Positions 52,715 through 62,073 of a DNA stretch of 64,000 nucleotides are shown piece by piece (the stretch's first letter is position 1; every line of letters starts with the position of its first letter). Under the pieces are notes generated by a model that saw only the letters and a list, made by a program, of their open reading frames with translations, was not told the DNA's origin and did no database searches. The DNA comes from DAOUJI01 sp965197415 (GTDB taxonomy: Bacteria > Chloroflexota > Dehalococcoidia > Lucifugimonadales > JAGWBF01), in assembly GCA_965197415.1 (NCBI GenBank), contig OZ240207.1, positions 186,001-250,000 of the forward strand. Direction: 5' to 3'. The position numbers and the translations under genes were made by a program.

Positions 52715-53126
52715 CACTAACGTCCTCATCTATGCCGTTAGCCCGATTCCTGAGGACACGGAAAAACGTCGGGTCGCCAGGAGTTTGTTGCAAGAGGACG
52801 ACCTCGCGATATCAACGCAGGTTCTTCAAGAGTTCTACTACCAGTCCACTCACTCCCGCCGTCTGGGGTCTATAACCCACGACGAAGCTTGGAGGTTTAT
52901 AGAGTCGCTGGAGGGATTTCAGGTTCAGCCCGTTACCGAAGAGTTGTTCCGAGACGCTGTGTCAATCAGCCAACGCTTCGGGTTGTCCTATTGGGACGGC
53001 GCTATTCTTTCCGCTGCGCGCTCCACCGGCTGCGACGCCGTGTACACGGAGGACCTGAACCCAGAGCAGGACTACGACGGCCTGCGGGTGATCAATCCGT
53101 TTGCGGGTCTGACGCAACCGGTATAA
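52701..53126 (+). CDS. vapC: PIN-domain toxin (VapC-like RNase)
   Basis: A 141-residue PIN protein. The acidic residues Asp5 (FVDTNVLIY), Glu (LQEFYYQ), Asp (YWDGAI) and Asp (YTEDLN) are all present, so the metal-dependent RNase site looks intact. It follows and overlaps an RHH antitoxin gene. Confidence 0.9.
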   Translation: MRFVDTNVLIYAVSPIPEDTEKRRVARSLLQEDDLAISTQVLQEFYYQSTHSRRLGSITHDEAWRFIESLEGFQVQPVTEELFRDAVSISQRFGLSYWDGAILSAARSTGCDAVYTEDLNPEQDYDGLRVINPFAGLTQPV

Positions 53127-53236
53127 CGCGGTTCGCCCACCTGGGCTAGTTTCTGGACAAGCTCCCTAAGCTGCTCTATAGTTTTAACGCTTCCCCACCC
53201 AAGAACTCCTCATCCTGACTTAAACGAGGTGCGCCG

Positions 53237-54202
53237 ATGAAAGCAGCCAGACTGGCCGGATACAAGAAGTTCGAATTCGTTGAGACGCCCGCGCCGACGC
53301 CTGAAGACGGCGAATGTCTCATCAAGATGGAAAAGGTCTCCATTTGCGGCAGCGACATCCACAATGTCTACGTCCGCGAACGCCCGGAAGAGGAGTACCC
53401 CCAGACCATCGGCGCGCCCAACCACGAGTGTGCGGGGGTTGTGGTGGAAAGCCGGACCGACGAAATCAAAGAAGGGCAGCGCGTTATCGTGCTCCCGTCA
53501 GGGCGGGGTGGTCTGGTGGAGTACATGACATCCAAGCCCGGCAGGATAATACCTGTGCCCGACCACGGAAACCTGGACGAATGGGTGATGTGCCAACATT
53601 CCGGCACAGTCCTCTACTCCGTGCAGCAGATGGGCAACGTTCTGGGCAAGAGGGTTGTGGTTCTGGGACAGGGAGGCATCGGGCTGAGCTTTGCCATGAT
53701 AACGGCAAGGCAAGGCGCCAAGGACGTGATAGCGGCGGACCCCGTAGACTTCCGCCTGGAAATGTCGCAAAAGCTGTCCGGCGCCTATACCGTCAACCCG
53801 GACAGGGAGAACATCGTCGAGGCAGTTCAGGAACTCACCGAGGGGGAAGGAGCCGATATAGTCGTGGATGCGGCTGGCACCCACGAGGCCTTCAACGACT
53901 GCTTCCGGTTGGTGAAGAAGTTCGGCAAAGTCATTATCTTTGCTTCGCAGGACGACAACCACGTGCTGCTGGAAGACCATATGCAGCTGCTTACCAAGCA
54001 GCCCACCATCATCCCCACCGTTGGGGGAGCCAGTGGAGACCCCCTTACTCACATCAAAGAAATGGTCCGGCTCAAGGAGAGGGGATGGATTGACCCTGGT
54101 CAGTTCGTGACCCACAGGATGGGCTTTGACGACGTGCAGCAGGCCTACGATATGTACGAACAGAGGGCGGACAACATAATCAAGGTGGTCATGAGCATTT
54201 AG
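53237..54202 (+). CDS. Zinc-dependent MDR dehydrogenase, short form
   Basis: A 321-residue medium-chain dehydrogenase. Catalytic zinc ligands are Cys (SICGSDIHN) and His-Glu (NHECAG). The nucleotide motif is VVLGQGGIGLSFAMIT. The structural-zinc four-Cys lobe is missing, which explains the short length. It oxidises an alcohol or polyol. It precedes an SMP-30-type lactonase by 66 bases. Confidence 0.9.
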   Translation: MKAARLAGYKKFEFVETPAPTPEDGECLIKMEKVSICGSDIHNVYVRERPEEEYPQTIGAPNHECAGVVVESRTDEIKEGQRVIVLPSGRGGLVEYMTSKPGRIIPVPDHGNLDEWVMCQHSGTVLYSVQQMGNVLGKRVVVLGQGGIGLSFAMITARQGAKDVIAADPVDFRLEMSQKLSGAYTVNPDRENIVEAVQELTEGEGADIVVDAAGTHEAFNDCFRLVKKFGKVIIFASQDDNHVLLEDHMQLLTKQPTIIPTVGGASGDPLTHIKEMVRLKERGWIDPGQFVTHRMGFDDVQQAYDMYEQRADNIIKVVMSI

Positions 54203-54268
54203 GGTGACCGAGCCGGGCGGACATGTGCAGCAGTCCTGGCTCCTGACGACCGATGTAGGGAGGCTATC

Positions 54269-55204
54269 GTGCCCATTGAGAAGCTGTCACCGGAGCTTGA
54301 CCGCATCATATCCTCAGGCGAGGACATCGAGGTGTTGGGCCGGGGATACGGGCCCCACGACCCCACTGTGGACTCACGAAAGTTCGACATCCACCCATGT
54401 GCGGAAGGCCCCGTTTGGATGCACGAGCAGGGTTGCCTTGTGTTCACCGACATCACCAACAACCGGCGTATGAAGTGGTCATCGGGAGAGGGAGTGACCC
54501 TCCACGACGAGCCAAGCGAATACGCCAACGGGCTGACCCGGGACCAGCAGGGGCGCATCGTGGCCTGTGAACAGTATCTCAGGAGAGTGGCCCGGCTTGA
54601 GCCGGAAGGCCCCAAGACAGTCATCGCCAGCCGGTACCGCGGCGTCCGCTTCAACCGGCCCAACGACGTGGTGGTCAAGTCCGACGGAAGCATATACTTC
54701 ACCGATCCCGGAGCTCCCCGTCCCGGATGCGACCTTGACTTTGCCGGCGTCTACCGGGTCTCGCCGGACCTGGGGGAAGTGACTTTGCTGGTCAAGGATT
54801 TCGTCACCCCCAACGGGCTGACCTTTTCGCCGGATGAGAAGATTCTCTACGTGGACGACACTTTGCGACACCACATTAGAGCTTTCGACGTCCAGGCCAA
54901 CGGCATGTTGAACCTGCACTCTGATAGGGTCTTTTGCGACATGAGAGGCGAAAGGCCGGGGATGCCCGACGGCCTGAAGGTGGACGTGGAGGGCAACGTC
55001 TACTGCACGGGGTCAGGCGGAGTCTGGATTATCGACCCGTCAGGGAAGCATCTGGGCACGGTCCTGACCGAAGAGGCGCAAACCACCAACTGCGCCTTCG
55101 GAGGCGACGACTGGCGTACGCTCTTCTATACCACCTTCGACGTGTTGGGAAGCATCAGGGTCAACATACCCGGCGTCCCTGTGCCTTCACCGAAACCGGC
55201 CTGA
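54269..55204 (+). CDS. SMP-30/gluconolactonase-type lactonase
   Basis: A 311-residue beta-propeller. HPCAEGPVWMHEQGCLVFTDITNNRRM provides the metal Glu, RPNDVVVKSDGSIYFTDPG the Asn and Asp positions, and FVTPNGLTFSPDEKILYVDDTL and MPDGLKVDVEGNVYC the others. It would open a sugar lactone made by the preceding dehydrogenase. Confidence 0.9.
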   Translation: MPIEKLSPELDRIISSGEDIEVLGRGYGPHDPTVDSRKFDIHPCAEGPVWMHEQGCLVFTDITNNRRMKWSSGEGVTLHDEPSEYANGLTRDQQGRIVACEQYLRRVARLEPEGPKTVIASRYRGVRFNRPNDVVVKSDGSIYFTDPGAPRPGCDLDFAGVYRVSPDLGEVTLLVKDFVTPNGLTFSPDEKILYVDDTLRHHIRAFDVQANGMLNLHSDRVFCDMRGERPGMPDGLKVDVEGNVYCTGSGGVWIIDPSGKHLGTVLTEEAQTTNCAFGGDDWRTLFYTTFDVLGSIRVNIPGVPVPSPKPA

Positions 55205-55236
55205 AGAGCAGTGGTTCAGCGGGGCTTCACCGGACC

Positions 55237-56874
55237 TTATCGGAAAGCGGCGAACCCGTCGGGGATTTGGACCTCTATCAGCTTTAGCTTGCCGGCCTTG
55301 ACAGCCGAGTCCAACTCCGTTGTAAGTTGGCCCAGGGAGTCCACCTTCACGCCTTCGAACCCGTAGGACTCGAACAGCTTCACGAAGTCAGGGTTGACCA
55401 GCTCGGTGCCGATGTACCTTCCACGGAAGTTGTTCTGCTGGTACTGCTTCAACACGCCCCAGGCGTTGTCGTTGAACATCAGCACAATAGGGTTTATTCC
55501 ATATTGGGACGCGGTGGCCAGCTCCTGGAGGTTGTATTGAAAGCCGCCGTCCCCCGTAACGCATATCACCGGCGCGTCGGGTTTAGCGACCTTGGCGCCC
55601 ATGGCGGCGGGGAAGGCATAGCCCAGACCCACCCATCCGTGTGGGTATATGAAAGTCCTGGGCTGGTAGGCGGCGAAAGCCCTGGTTGCCCGGCTGGTGG
55701 GCACAGTGGGGTCCCAGACGGTTATGGCGTCTTTGGGCAACGCCTCTCGTATGGCTTCCAACGCCCGCACCTCGTTGGGCCACTGCTCTGCAAGTCCGGA
55801 GTCGATCCTGCCCTTGAGTTCCTGACATTCTTGCCGATAGCCGTCGTCGGCCTGGAATCCGCCAGAGCCGACGGCCTCCAATATCTGGACTACGGTTTGT
55901 TGAGGGTTGGCGGTGATGGCTACGGAGGCCGGATAGTTTCGTCCTATAGCCTCGTCGTCCATCAGTACGTGGACGAGATTGGCGGGCATCTTGAGACCTA
56001 CCCCAACCGTGGACCTGTAAGGAAGAACAGACCCCACTACCAGCGCCGCATCACATCCAGCGATGAACTCCTGTACCGGATTGACGCCCCAGATGCGTCC
56101 TCCCAGGGCCGGCCCCAGGGATAGAGGATGGTCTTCCGGAAACGCGCCCTTGCCCCCGTCGGCGGTTACAACCGGAGCTCCCATAGCCTCGGCCAGGCGT
56201 ATGATTTCCTGAGTGCCGCCTTGGGATTGGACCTCCTCTCCCACGACAATGACGGGCCGTTTCGCTCCCTTGAGCATGTCCGCAGCCTGGGCTATCTCCG
56301 CTTCATATCCGTGGGGAGGTCTTGCGGCCAGGGGAGGCACTATTTCCACATCGGACTTCATTCCCAGCACGTCCGTTGCCAGCTCCAACTCTATGGGCCG
56401 GGGCCGTCGTTCACGGAAGCGCCGGAAAGCCTCGTGGACCGAGTCGGGTATGGCGTCCACTTCCGTTATCAGAGAGGTCCAGTCGGTGACTGACTGGAAC
56501 ATCTCAACCTGGTCCTTGGGTTCGTGGGTTGCGCCCCGGCGGGAGTTTATGAACTCCCTCTCGACGTTGGTAGTGATTTGGAGAATGGGGCAGGCCGAGT
56601 GGTAGGCCTCGCCCATGGCGCCGATGGAGTCGGCGGCCCCTGGCCCCGTGCTGGTTATCAGCACGCCTGGTTTGCCGCTGACCCGGGAGTAGCCGTCGGC
56701 CATGAAACCGCATCCCAGCTCCATGCGGCCTCCGATGTAGCGGAAGGAGTCCTGTTGGTCGAACAGGGCGTCGTACAGGTCCAGGTTGTGCACCGATATG
56801 ATGCCGAACAGGGTGTCTACGCCGTGGGCCTTGAGGGACTCCAGAACGGCTTTTCCTCCGGTCATTTTGGCCAT
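55237..56874 (-). CDS. Thiamin-diphosphate enzyme at the end of the PDH operon
   Basis: A 545-residue paralog of the gene at 45.6 kb. The Pyr domain has Glu52 in GGRMELGCGFMADGYSRVSGKPG (Met where the other has His at 51), and the PP domain has VTGDGGFQYNLQELATASQYGINPIVLMFNDNAWG. Acetolactate-synthase-like. It starts 53 bases after the E2 stop, so it is likely co-transcribed with the dehydrogenase complex, perhaps feeding it a 2-oxo acid or removing one. Confidence 0.92.
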   Translation of the reverse strand: MAKMTGGKAVLESLKAHGVDTLFGIISVHNLDLYDALFDQQDSFRYIGGRMELGCGFMADGYSRVSGKPGVLITSTGPGAADSIGAMGEAYHSACPILQITTNVEREFINSRRGATHEPKDQVEMFQSVTDWTSLITEVDAIPDSVHEAFRRFRERRPRPIELELATDVLGMKSDVEIVPPLAARPPHGYEAEIAQAADMLKGAKRPVIVVGEEVQSQGGTQEIIRLAEAMGAPVVTADGGKGAFPEDHPLSLGPALGGRIWGVNPVQEFIAGCDAALVVGSVLPYRSTVGVGLKMPANLVHVLMDDEAIGRNYPASVAITANPQQTVVQILEAVGSGGFQADDGYRQECQELKGRIDSGLAEQWPNEVRALEAIREALPKDAITVWDPTVPTSRATRAFAAYQPRTFIYPHGWVGLGYAFPAAMGAKVAKPDAPVICVTGDGGFQYNLQELATASQYGINPIVLMFNDNAWGVLKQYQQNNFRGRYIGTELVNPDFVKLFESYGFEGVKVDSLGQLTTELDSAVKAGKLKLIEVQIPDGFAAFR

Positions 56875-56927
56875 AGCAAACCTCCGGGCGAGTGCAATGT
56901 CCGGCCGTCTATCGGCCTAGCTGAAGT

Positions 56928-58163
56928 TTAGAGGAGAAGCGACACCGGGTTCTCAAGGCAGCGCTTGACTTCCATCAGGAACTGGGCGGCCTCGGCTCCG
57001 TCGGCCACGCGGTGGTCGGTGGAGAGGGTAGCTTTCATGATTTGCGCCGCCTTTATCTCCCCTTCTCTCACCACGGGCTGTTCCTTCACGGCGCCCACGG
57101 CCAACACTGCGGAGTTAGGAGGGAAGATGATGGCCGTGAAACTGTCCACGTCAAACATTCCCAGGTTGCTCACCGCGAAGGTGCCTCCCGTGTACTCCTC
57201 GGCCCTCAGAGTTCCTCCGTGGGCCCTGTCAATCAAGTCGCGGCTGGCCGCGGCTATTTCTGCGAGCGACTTGTCCTGGCATTGGCTGACCGCAGGCACG
57301 ATCAGGCCCTGCTCCAAAGCGATTGCGATTCCTACGTTTATGTCCCCATGTATTTGGAGGGCGTCTCCTTCGAAGGACGAGTTGAACTTTGGGTGTTTTG
57401 CCAGGGCCAGCGTCGATGCCTTCACTATCAGGTCGTTGACGCTGACGCGAACGCCTTCGCCCAAGGCTTCGTTCAATTGCCGACGAATAGACATGGCCAG
57501 AGTCATATCTATTTCCGAGGTTACATAAAAATGGGGCGCCTGGGTCATGCTTTGCACCGTCACCCCGGCAATGGCTCTCCTCATGCGGGAAAGTTCCACC
57601 CGTTCACCCGGTCTGGGCTGGGACGGCGCAGCCGCGGGCGCTGCGGGCGCTGCGGGCGCTGCGGGCGTGAAGTCGCGCACGTCGTCCTCTTGGATGCGGC
57701 CATTCGGCCCTGTACCCGTGACTTGGGCGAGGTCTATGCCCAGTTCCATCGCGAGGCGGCGCGCAATGGGAGTGGCCGTGACTCTTCCGGTCTGGGCAGC
57801 AGGCATCTGGGGATCGGGGGTGGCTACGGTGGTCCGAGCGACGGGAGGACCCGGTTCAGCCGCTTCCACCGAGGCTTCCTGGGGAGCCTCCATGGCCAGG
57901 CTCTCCAGGGAAGGTATTTCTTCTCCTGGAGCGGTAATGACTGCTATGAGGTCGCCAACGGGTATGGAGGCGCCTTCTTCGGCTATGATCTTGCCGAGCA
58001 CGCCGGAAGCGTAGGCCTCCATTTCAACGGTGGCCTTGTCGGTCTCGATTTCGGCGATGACCTCGCCTCGGGCTACCTGTTCGCCCTCTTTCTTGCGCCA
58101 ACGGACGACGATGCCCTCTTTCATGTCGTAGCCCATGGACGGCATGGCAACTACGGTGGCCAA
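56928..58163 (-). CDS. Dihydrolipoamide acyltransferase (E2)
   Basis: 411 residues: an N-terminal lipoyl domain (IAEIETDKATVEMEAYASG, Lys in ETDKA), a linker, an E3/E1-binding domain (ATPIARRLAMELGIDLAQVTGTGPNGRIQEDDV), an Ala-Pro linker, and a catalytic domain with the His-Arg-x-x-Asp-Gly motif (STDHRVADGAEAAQFL). Transfers acyl groups from lipoamide to CoA. The complex fits pyruvate or acetoin dehydrogenase; I do not separate these by sequence. Confidence 0.94.
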   Translation of the reverse strand: MATVVAMPSMGYDMKEGIVVRWRKKEGEQVARGEVIAEIETDKATVEMEAYASGVLGKIIAEEGASIPVGDLIAVITAPGEEIPSLESLAMEAPQEASVEAAEPGPPVARTTVATPDPQMPAAQTGRVTATPIARRLAMELGIDLAQVTGTGPNGRIQEDDVRDFTPAAPAAPAAPAAAPSQPRPGERVELSRMRRAIAGVTVQSMTQAPHFYVTSEIDMTLAMSIRRQLNEALGEGVRVSVNDLIVKASTLALAKHPKFNSSFEGDALQIHGDINVGIAIALEQGLIVPAVSQCQDKSLAEIAAASRDLIDRAHGGTLRAEEYTGGTFAVSNLGMFDVDSFTAIIFPPNSAVLAVGAVKEQPVVREGEIKAAQIMKATLSTDHRVADGAEAAQFLMEVKRCLENPVSLLL

Positions 58164-58216
58164 ATTAACCTCCTTGGCCGCGCTCTTTGGAATTACAGCC
58201 GCTGACGGACAAAACG

Positions 58217-59194
58217 CTAGGCTGCCACTATCGATCTGACGGCGGCTGCCACTTTGTCCCCGTTGGGAATGGCGGCCTGCTCCAAAGGCCGTGAGTATGG
58301 CATGGGCGCCTCTTCACCGGCCACCCTGCCGATGGGAGCGTCCAGGTAATCGAAGGCTTGCTCTTGTATGGAAGCCGCCACCTCCGCCGCAAATCCGCCG
58401 GTCTTCCACGTTTCTTCCACAACCACAGCTCTATGTGTCTTCTTCACCGACTCGACGACCGTTTCCATATCCAGCGGCCTCAGGCACCTCAGGTCTATGA
58501 CCTCAGCTTCAATGCCCTCTTGAGCCAGCTTACCCGCAGCCTCCAACGCCATGTGCACCATGCGCGAGTAGGATACGATAGTCACGTCGCTGCCTGGCCT
58601 TTTCACATCGGCCTTGCCCAGGGGTATCTTGTAATGTTCGCCCGGGACGGGGCCCCTCGTGCTGTACAGGAGGATGTGCTCCACGAAGAGCACCGGGTCC
58701 ACCTCATCCCGGCACGAACGGAACAGCCCTAGAATGTCGTGGGGAGTGGAGGGCACGACCACTTTCAGACCTGGGACCGCCGCATACCACCCCTCGAAGC
58801 ATTGGGAGTGGGTGGCAGCGACCTGGGCGCCTCCTCCGGTGACCGTGCGCACGATGAGGGGCACCGAAAGCTGGCCCCCGGACATGTATCTCATCTTGGC
58901 CGCGTGGTTGACTATCTGGTCCATGGCCAGCAGGGTGAAGTTGATGGTCATGATTTCCATGATGGGCTTCATGCCCCCCATGGCGGCGCCGACTCCCGCT
59001 CCCACTATCACCGATTCCGACAGGGGAGCGTCGCGGACGCGTTCGGAGCCGAACTCTTCCGTGAACCCCTTGGTGACGGCGTAGGCCCCGCCGTAGGGGC
59101 CGATGTCCTCGCCGGCAATGAAGGCGAGGGGGTCCTCGTTGAGGGCTTCCCTCAGGGCTGTGCTTACGGCTTCTCTGTAGGTGATTTCAGGCAT
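58217..59194 (-). CDS. Dehydrogenase complex E1 beta subunit
   Basis: 325 residues: EALNEDPLAFIAGEDIGPYGGAYAVTKGF, ESVIVGAGVGAAMGGMKPIMEIMTINF, and the C-terminal transketolase-type half (VTIVSYSRMVHMALEAAGKLAQEGIEAEVIDLRCLRPLD). With E1 alpha it decarboxylates the 2-oxo acid using ThDP. E2 follows after 53 bases. Confidence 0.94.
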   Translation of the reverse strand: MPEITYREAVSTALREALNEDPLAFIAGEDIGPYGGAYAVTKGFTEEFGSERVRDAPLSESVIVGAGVGAAMGGMKPIMEIMTINFTLLAMDQIVNHAAKMRYMSGGQLSVPLIVRTVTGGGAQVAATHSQCFEGWYAAVPGLKVVVPSTPHDILGLFRSCRDEVDPVLFVEHILLYSTRGPVPGEHYKIPLGKADVKRPGSDVTIVSYSRMVHMALEAAGKLAQEGIEAEVIDLRCLRPLDMETVVESVKKTHRAVVVEETWKTGGFAAEVAASIQEQAFDYLDAPIGRVAGEEAPMPYSRPLEQAAIPNGDKVAAAVRSIVAA

Positions 59195-59213
59195 GCCTGT
59201 CTCCTCAGAGGGT

Positions 59214-60191
59214 CTAGCCTCCGTATATGTCCGTGAACAATTCCGAGGGGTCGGGGAAGGGGCTGGCCGCGGCGAAGTCCACGGCGTCCTCGATGGCTTT
59301 CAGGTTGGCGGCGTCAATCTCCGCCAGCTCCGCATCGTCTGCAATCCCCTGGTCCATCAGCTTCTGCCTATAGGAATAGAGAGGGTCGCGAGCCAGCCAT
59401 TCCTCCACCTCGGAGCTGAGGCGGTAGGCGGCGGGGTCGGCGATGGAGTGACCTCGGAACCTGTAGGTCTGGGCCTCGATGAATATGGGTCCGCCGCCGC
59501 CTGACACGTACTCCACGGCGTCCTTCATGGATTCCCTGACCTCTAGAACGTCCATTCCGTTGATCCGTCGTCCGGGCATCTTGTAGGCGTCGGCCAGCTT
59601 GTAGATGTCGGCGGCAAGAGCGAATGTCTCCCAGACCGAAGCGCCCATGCCGTACTGGTTGTTCTCGCAGAAGTATATGACGGGGAGCTTCCTGATGGCG
59701 ACGAGGTTCATGGACTCGTGGAACTCCCCTTCGTTCAAGGCGCCGTCTCCCAGAAAGCACAAAGCCAGCCTGTCTTCTCCTTTGAGCTTAGCGGCCAGTC
59801 CAAGCCCGGCGGCTATGGGCATCTGGCCCCCCACAATGGCGTAGCCGCCCATGAAGTTCTTGGAGACGTCAAAGAGGTGCATGGAGCCGCCCTTGCCCTT
59901 GCTGCACCCGGTGGCCTTTCCGAAAAGCTCCGCCATAGCGACTCCTGCGTCCATGCCCCTGGCAAGGGCGTGGCCGTGGTCCCTGTAGTGGGTCAGGACC
60001 CAGTCCTGGGGTCTCAGGGCGGACAAAGCTCCCACGGCTATGGCCTCTTCGCCTATGTAGAGGTGAAGGAAACCCGCAATGTTGCCCTGCATGTACTGTC
60101 GTTGGCACTCTTCCTCGAAGATGCGTATAAGCCCCATCTGGCGGTAAAGGTCCGTCAGCTGGGCCTTGCTAAGTTTCTCCTCTACCTGCAT
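59214..60191 (-). CDS. Dehydrogenase complex E1 alpha subunit
   Basis: 325 residues: LIRIFEEECQRQYMQGNIAGFLHLYIGEEAIAVGAL and the ThDP motif FLGDGALNEGEFHESMNLVAIRKLPVIYFCENNQYGMG. The conserved RxHSIADPAAYR phosphorylation-loop-type segment (YRFRGHSIADPAAYR) is present. Ends 19 bases before the beta-subunit gene. Confidence 0.94.
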   Translation of the reverse strand: MQVEEKLSKAQLTDLYRQMGLIRIFEEECQRQYMQGNIAGFLHLYIGEEAIAVGALSALRPQDWVLTHYRDHGHALARGMDAGVAMAELFGKATGCSKGKGGSMHLFDVSKNFMGGYAIVGGQMPIAAGLGLAAKLKGEDRLALCFLGDGALNEGEFHESMNLVAIRKLPVIYFCENNQYGMGASVWETFALAADIYKLADAYKMPGRRINGMDVLEVRESMKDAVEYVSGGGGPIFIEAQTYRFRGHSIADPAAYRLSSEVEEWLARDPLYSYRQKLMDQGIADDAELAEIDAANLKAIEDAVDFAAASPFPDPSELFTDIYGG

Positions 60192-60217
60192 CTGCGACCT
60201 CTTTTCTGGATCGGCGC

Positions 60218-61606
60218 CTAGATGTGTATGGCTTTTCCATCGGCGGCCAGGGCGGCCTCTTTCAGCGTCTCCGACAGGGTTGGGTGAGAGTGGACCATCC
60301 AGCCCATTTCCTGGGTTGTCCCCTCGAGCATCTTGGTCATCGACAACTCGGCTAGAAGCTCCGTAACCTCAGGGCCTATCATGTGCCCGCCTAACAGCTC
60401 GCCGTACTTCCTGTCCACAACCAGCTTGACGAACCCCGTGTAGTCTCCAGCCGACACGGCCTTGCCGCTGGCTTGGAAGGGGAACTTGCCGACTTTGACG
60501 TCGAATCCTTCGGCTGTGGCTTGCTCCTCCGTCAGTCCGAAGCTGGCGACTTGGGGATTGCAGTAGGTCGCCCTGGGCATGTAGGTGTAGTCCAAGGGAG
60601 AAGACTCTTCTCCGGCGATGGTCTCGGCGGCAAGGGCGCCCTGGGCCGAGGCGACGTGGGCCAGGGCCAGTTTTCCCGTCACGTCACCAATGGCGTACAA
60701 GCCGGGCACGTTGGTGGCCATGTTTCCATCCACCTGAATGAAGCCATTGTCCACAGCGACGCCCAGTGAGTCCAGACCCAGCCCCTCGACGTTGGCCTGG
60801 ATTCCGATGGCGACGAGGACCTTTTCGATCGCCATTTCTTTGGCCCCGTCGGGGGTGTCCACGGACAGCTTGGCTCCTCCGTCCACCGGGGTGATGCCGG
60901 AAACCAATGATCCCAACAGGAAACTCACCCCGGAGTTTCCCAAGGCGTCTTCCAGCGCCGCACTGATTTCGGCGTCCTCGTTGGGCAACGCCCTCGGAAG
61001 CGCCTCCACGACGGTGACTTTTACTCCGTAGGCATTGTAGAGATAGGCGAACTCCATTCCCACGGCTCCGGCTCCCACAATGGCGACCGATTCGGGAAGC
61101 TGGCGAGCTTCCAAGGCGTGGCGGCTGTCCAGCACCAATTCTCCGTCCACGGGAAGCGATGGGATGGTGCGCGGGCGGGCGCCTGAGGCTATGATGACGT
61201 TCCTGGTCTTTAGAGTTTGCCCGTCCGGGGACACGTCGACGGTGTTGGCGTCGCGGAGGACGGCCTCTCCCTTTACGTGCTCGACTTTGTTCTTGCGCAG
61301 GAGGAAGCCTATGCCGCGGGTCATTCGCTGGACGACGTGGCGGCTTCTGTCGAAGGCTTTCGAGTAGTCCACCTTCAGGTTGTCGAAATAAAATCCAAAG
61401 TCCTCTGCCTTGTGTAGAAGGGAGAGGACTTCAGCGTTCTTCAGGAGGGATTTGCTGGGAATGCAGCCCCAGTTGAGGCATACGCCGCCCAACTCATCTC
61501 TCTCGACCACTGCGGTCTTCAGACCCAGTTGGGCAGCCCTGATTGCGGCGACGTAGCCTCCGGGACCCGCCCCGATTACGACTACGTCATAATATTCTTC
61601 ATCCAT
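60218..61606 (-). CDS. lpdA: Dihydrolipoyl dehydrogenase (E3)
   Basis: 462 residues from ATG 61606. The FAD motif VVVIGAGPGGYVAAIRAAQLG, the redox disulfide in GGVCLNWGCIPSKSLL, a second nucleotide-binding motif VAIVGAGAVGMEFAYLY, and the C-terminal His-x4-Glu (HSHPTLSETL) are all present. It reoxidises lipoamide with NAD+. First gene of the operon; the promoter is at 61665. Confidence 0.95.
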   Translation of the reverse strand: MDEEYYDVVVIGAGPGGYVAAIRAAQLGLKTAVVERDELGGVCLNWGCIPSKSLLKNAEVLSLLHKAEDFGFYFDNLKVDYSKAFDRSRHVVQRMTRGIGFLLRKNKVEHVKGEAVLRDANTVDVSPDGQTLKTRNVIIASGARPRTIPSLPVDGELVLDSRHALEARQLPESVAIVGAGAVGMEFAYLYNAYGVKVTVVEALPRALPNEDAEISAALEDALGNSGVSFLLGSLVSGITPVDGGAKLSVDTPDGAKEMAIEKVLVAIGIQANVEGLGLDSLGVAVDNGFIQVDGNMATNVPGLYAIGDVTGKLALAHVASAQGALAAETIAGEESSPLDYTYMPRATYCNPQVASFGLTEEQATAEGFDVKVGKFPFQASGKAVSAGDYTGFVKLVVDRKYGELLGGHMIGPEVTELLAELSMTKMLEGTTQEMGWMVHSHPTLSETLKEAALAADGKAIHI

Positions 61607-61643
61607 CGGCGCCCTTTGCCCGCTGTATAACCTGCGGCTGACC

Positions 61644-61703
61644 ATAGCCGCCGCTTGGCTCAAGATTATACAGAAGCGGCTATGCGCCCCACAAGGCGGC
61701 TAT
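61644..61703 (-). promoter_or_regulatory. PDH-operon promoter with three GCGGCTAT-type boxes
   Basis: On the minus strand TTGTGG (61694-61689), 18 bases, TATAAT (61670-61665). GCGGCTAT occurs at 61676-61683 and 61696-61703, 20 bases apart, and inverted as ATAGCCGC at 61644-61651. One box lies in the promoter spacer, one upstream of the -35, one downstream. Confidence 0.65.
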
Positions 61704-61777
61704 ATTTGTTGTCATGTGATTTCCCTGAGCTCCGGCTGTCGGCGGGCGTTTCTCATAGCTATCGGAACCGCTTCTTG

Positions 61778-61807
61778 TTGCCCGTCGTGTCTAAATCCTG
61801 CTATTAT
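61778..61807 (+). promoter_or_regulatory. Predicted tatA promoter
   Basis: TTGCCC (61778-61783), 18 bases, TATTAT (61802-61807), 53 bases before ATG 61861. Confidence 0.55.
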
Positions 61808-61860
61808 TGATGCAGGCTTGGGGCGCTGGCCGCCCTGAAGCTGTGTCAAAGGAGGAAGTC

Positions 61861-62073
61861 ATGAGGATCGGCGGGCTCGGGTTGCCTGAGATTGCCATCA
61901 TCGTGGTCGTGCTGCTCCTGATATTCGGGGCGACTCGACTGCCCAAGATAGGCTCTTCTCTAGGCCACAGCATGAGAGCCTTCAAGGACGCCATCACGGG
62001 CCGTGACCAGCCGGAGCCCGACCCCGACGAAGCAAAAACCAAGGTCAAGTCGGCCTCCAACGACCCCGACTAG
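61861..62073 (+). CDS. tatA: Sec-independent translocase subunit TatA
   Basis: A 70-residue protein: a short N-terminus, one membrane helix (LPEIAIIVVVLLLIFGATRLPKI) with the Phe-Gly hinge, then an amphipathic helix and a charged tail. Polymerises to form the Tat translocation pore. GGAGG precedes the ATG. The stop TAG is composed of the target TA plus the first G of an insertion sequence. Standing alone without tatC here. Confidence 0.93.
   Translation: MRIGGLGLPEIAIIVVVLLLIFGATRLPKIGSSLGHSMRAFKDAITGRDQPEPDPDEAKTKVKSASNDPD

Noticed and set aside
57012..58205. A 397-codon plus-strand frame opposite E2
   Set aside because: Composition (His, Gly and Arg-rich) is that of the complement of an Ala/Glu-rich coding strand; the minus strand carries the clear E2 gene.
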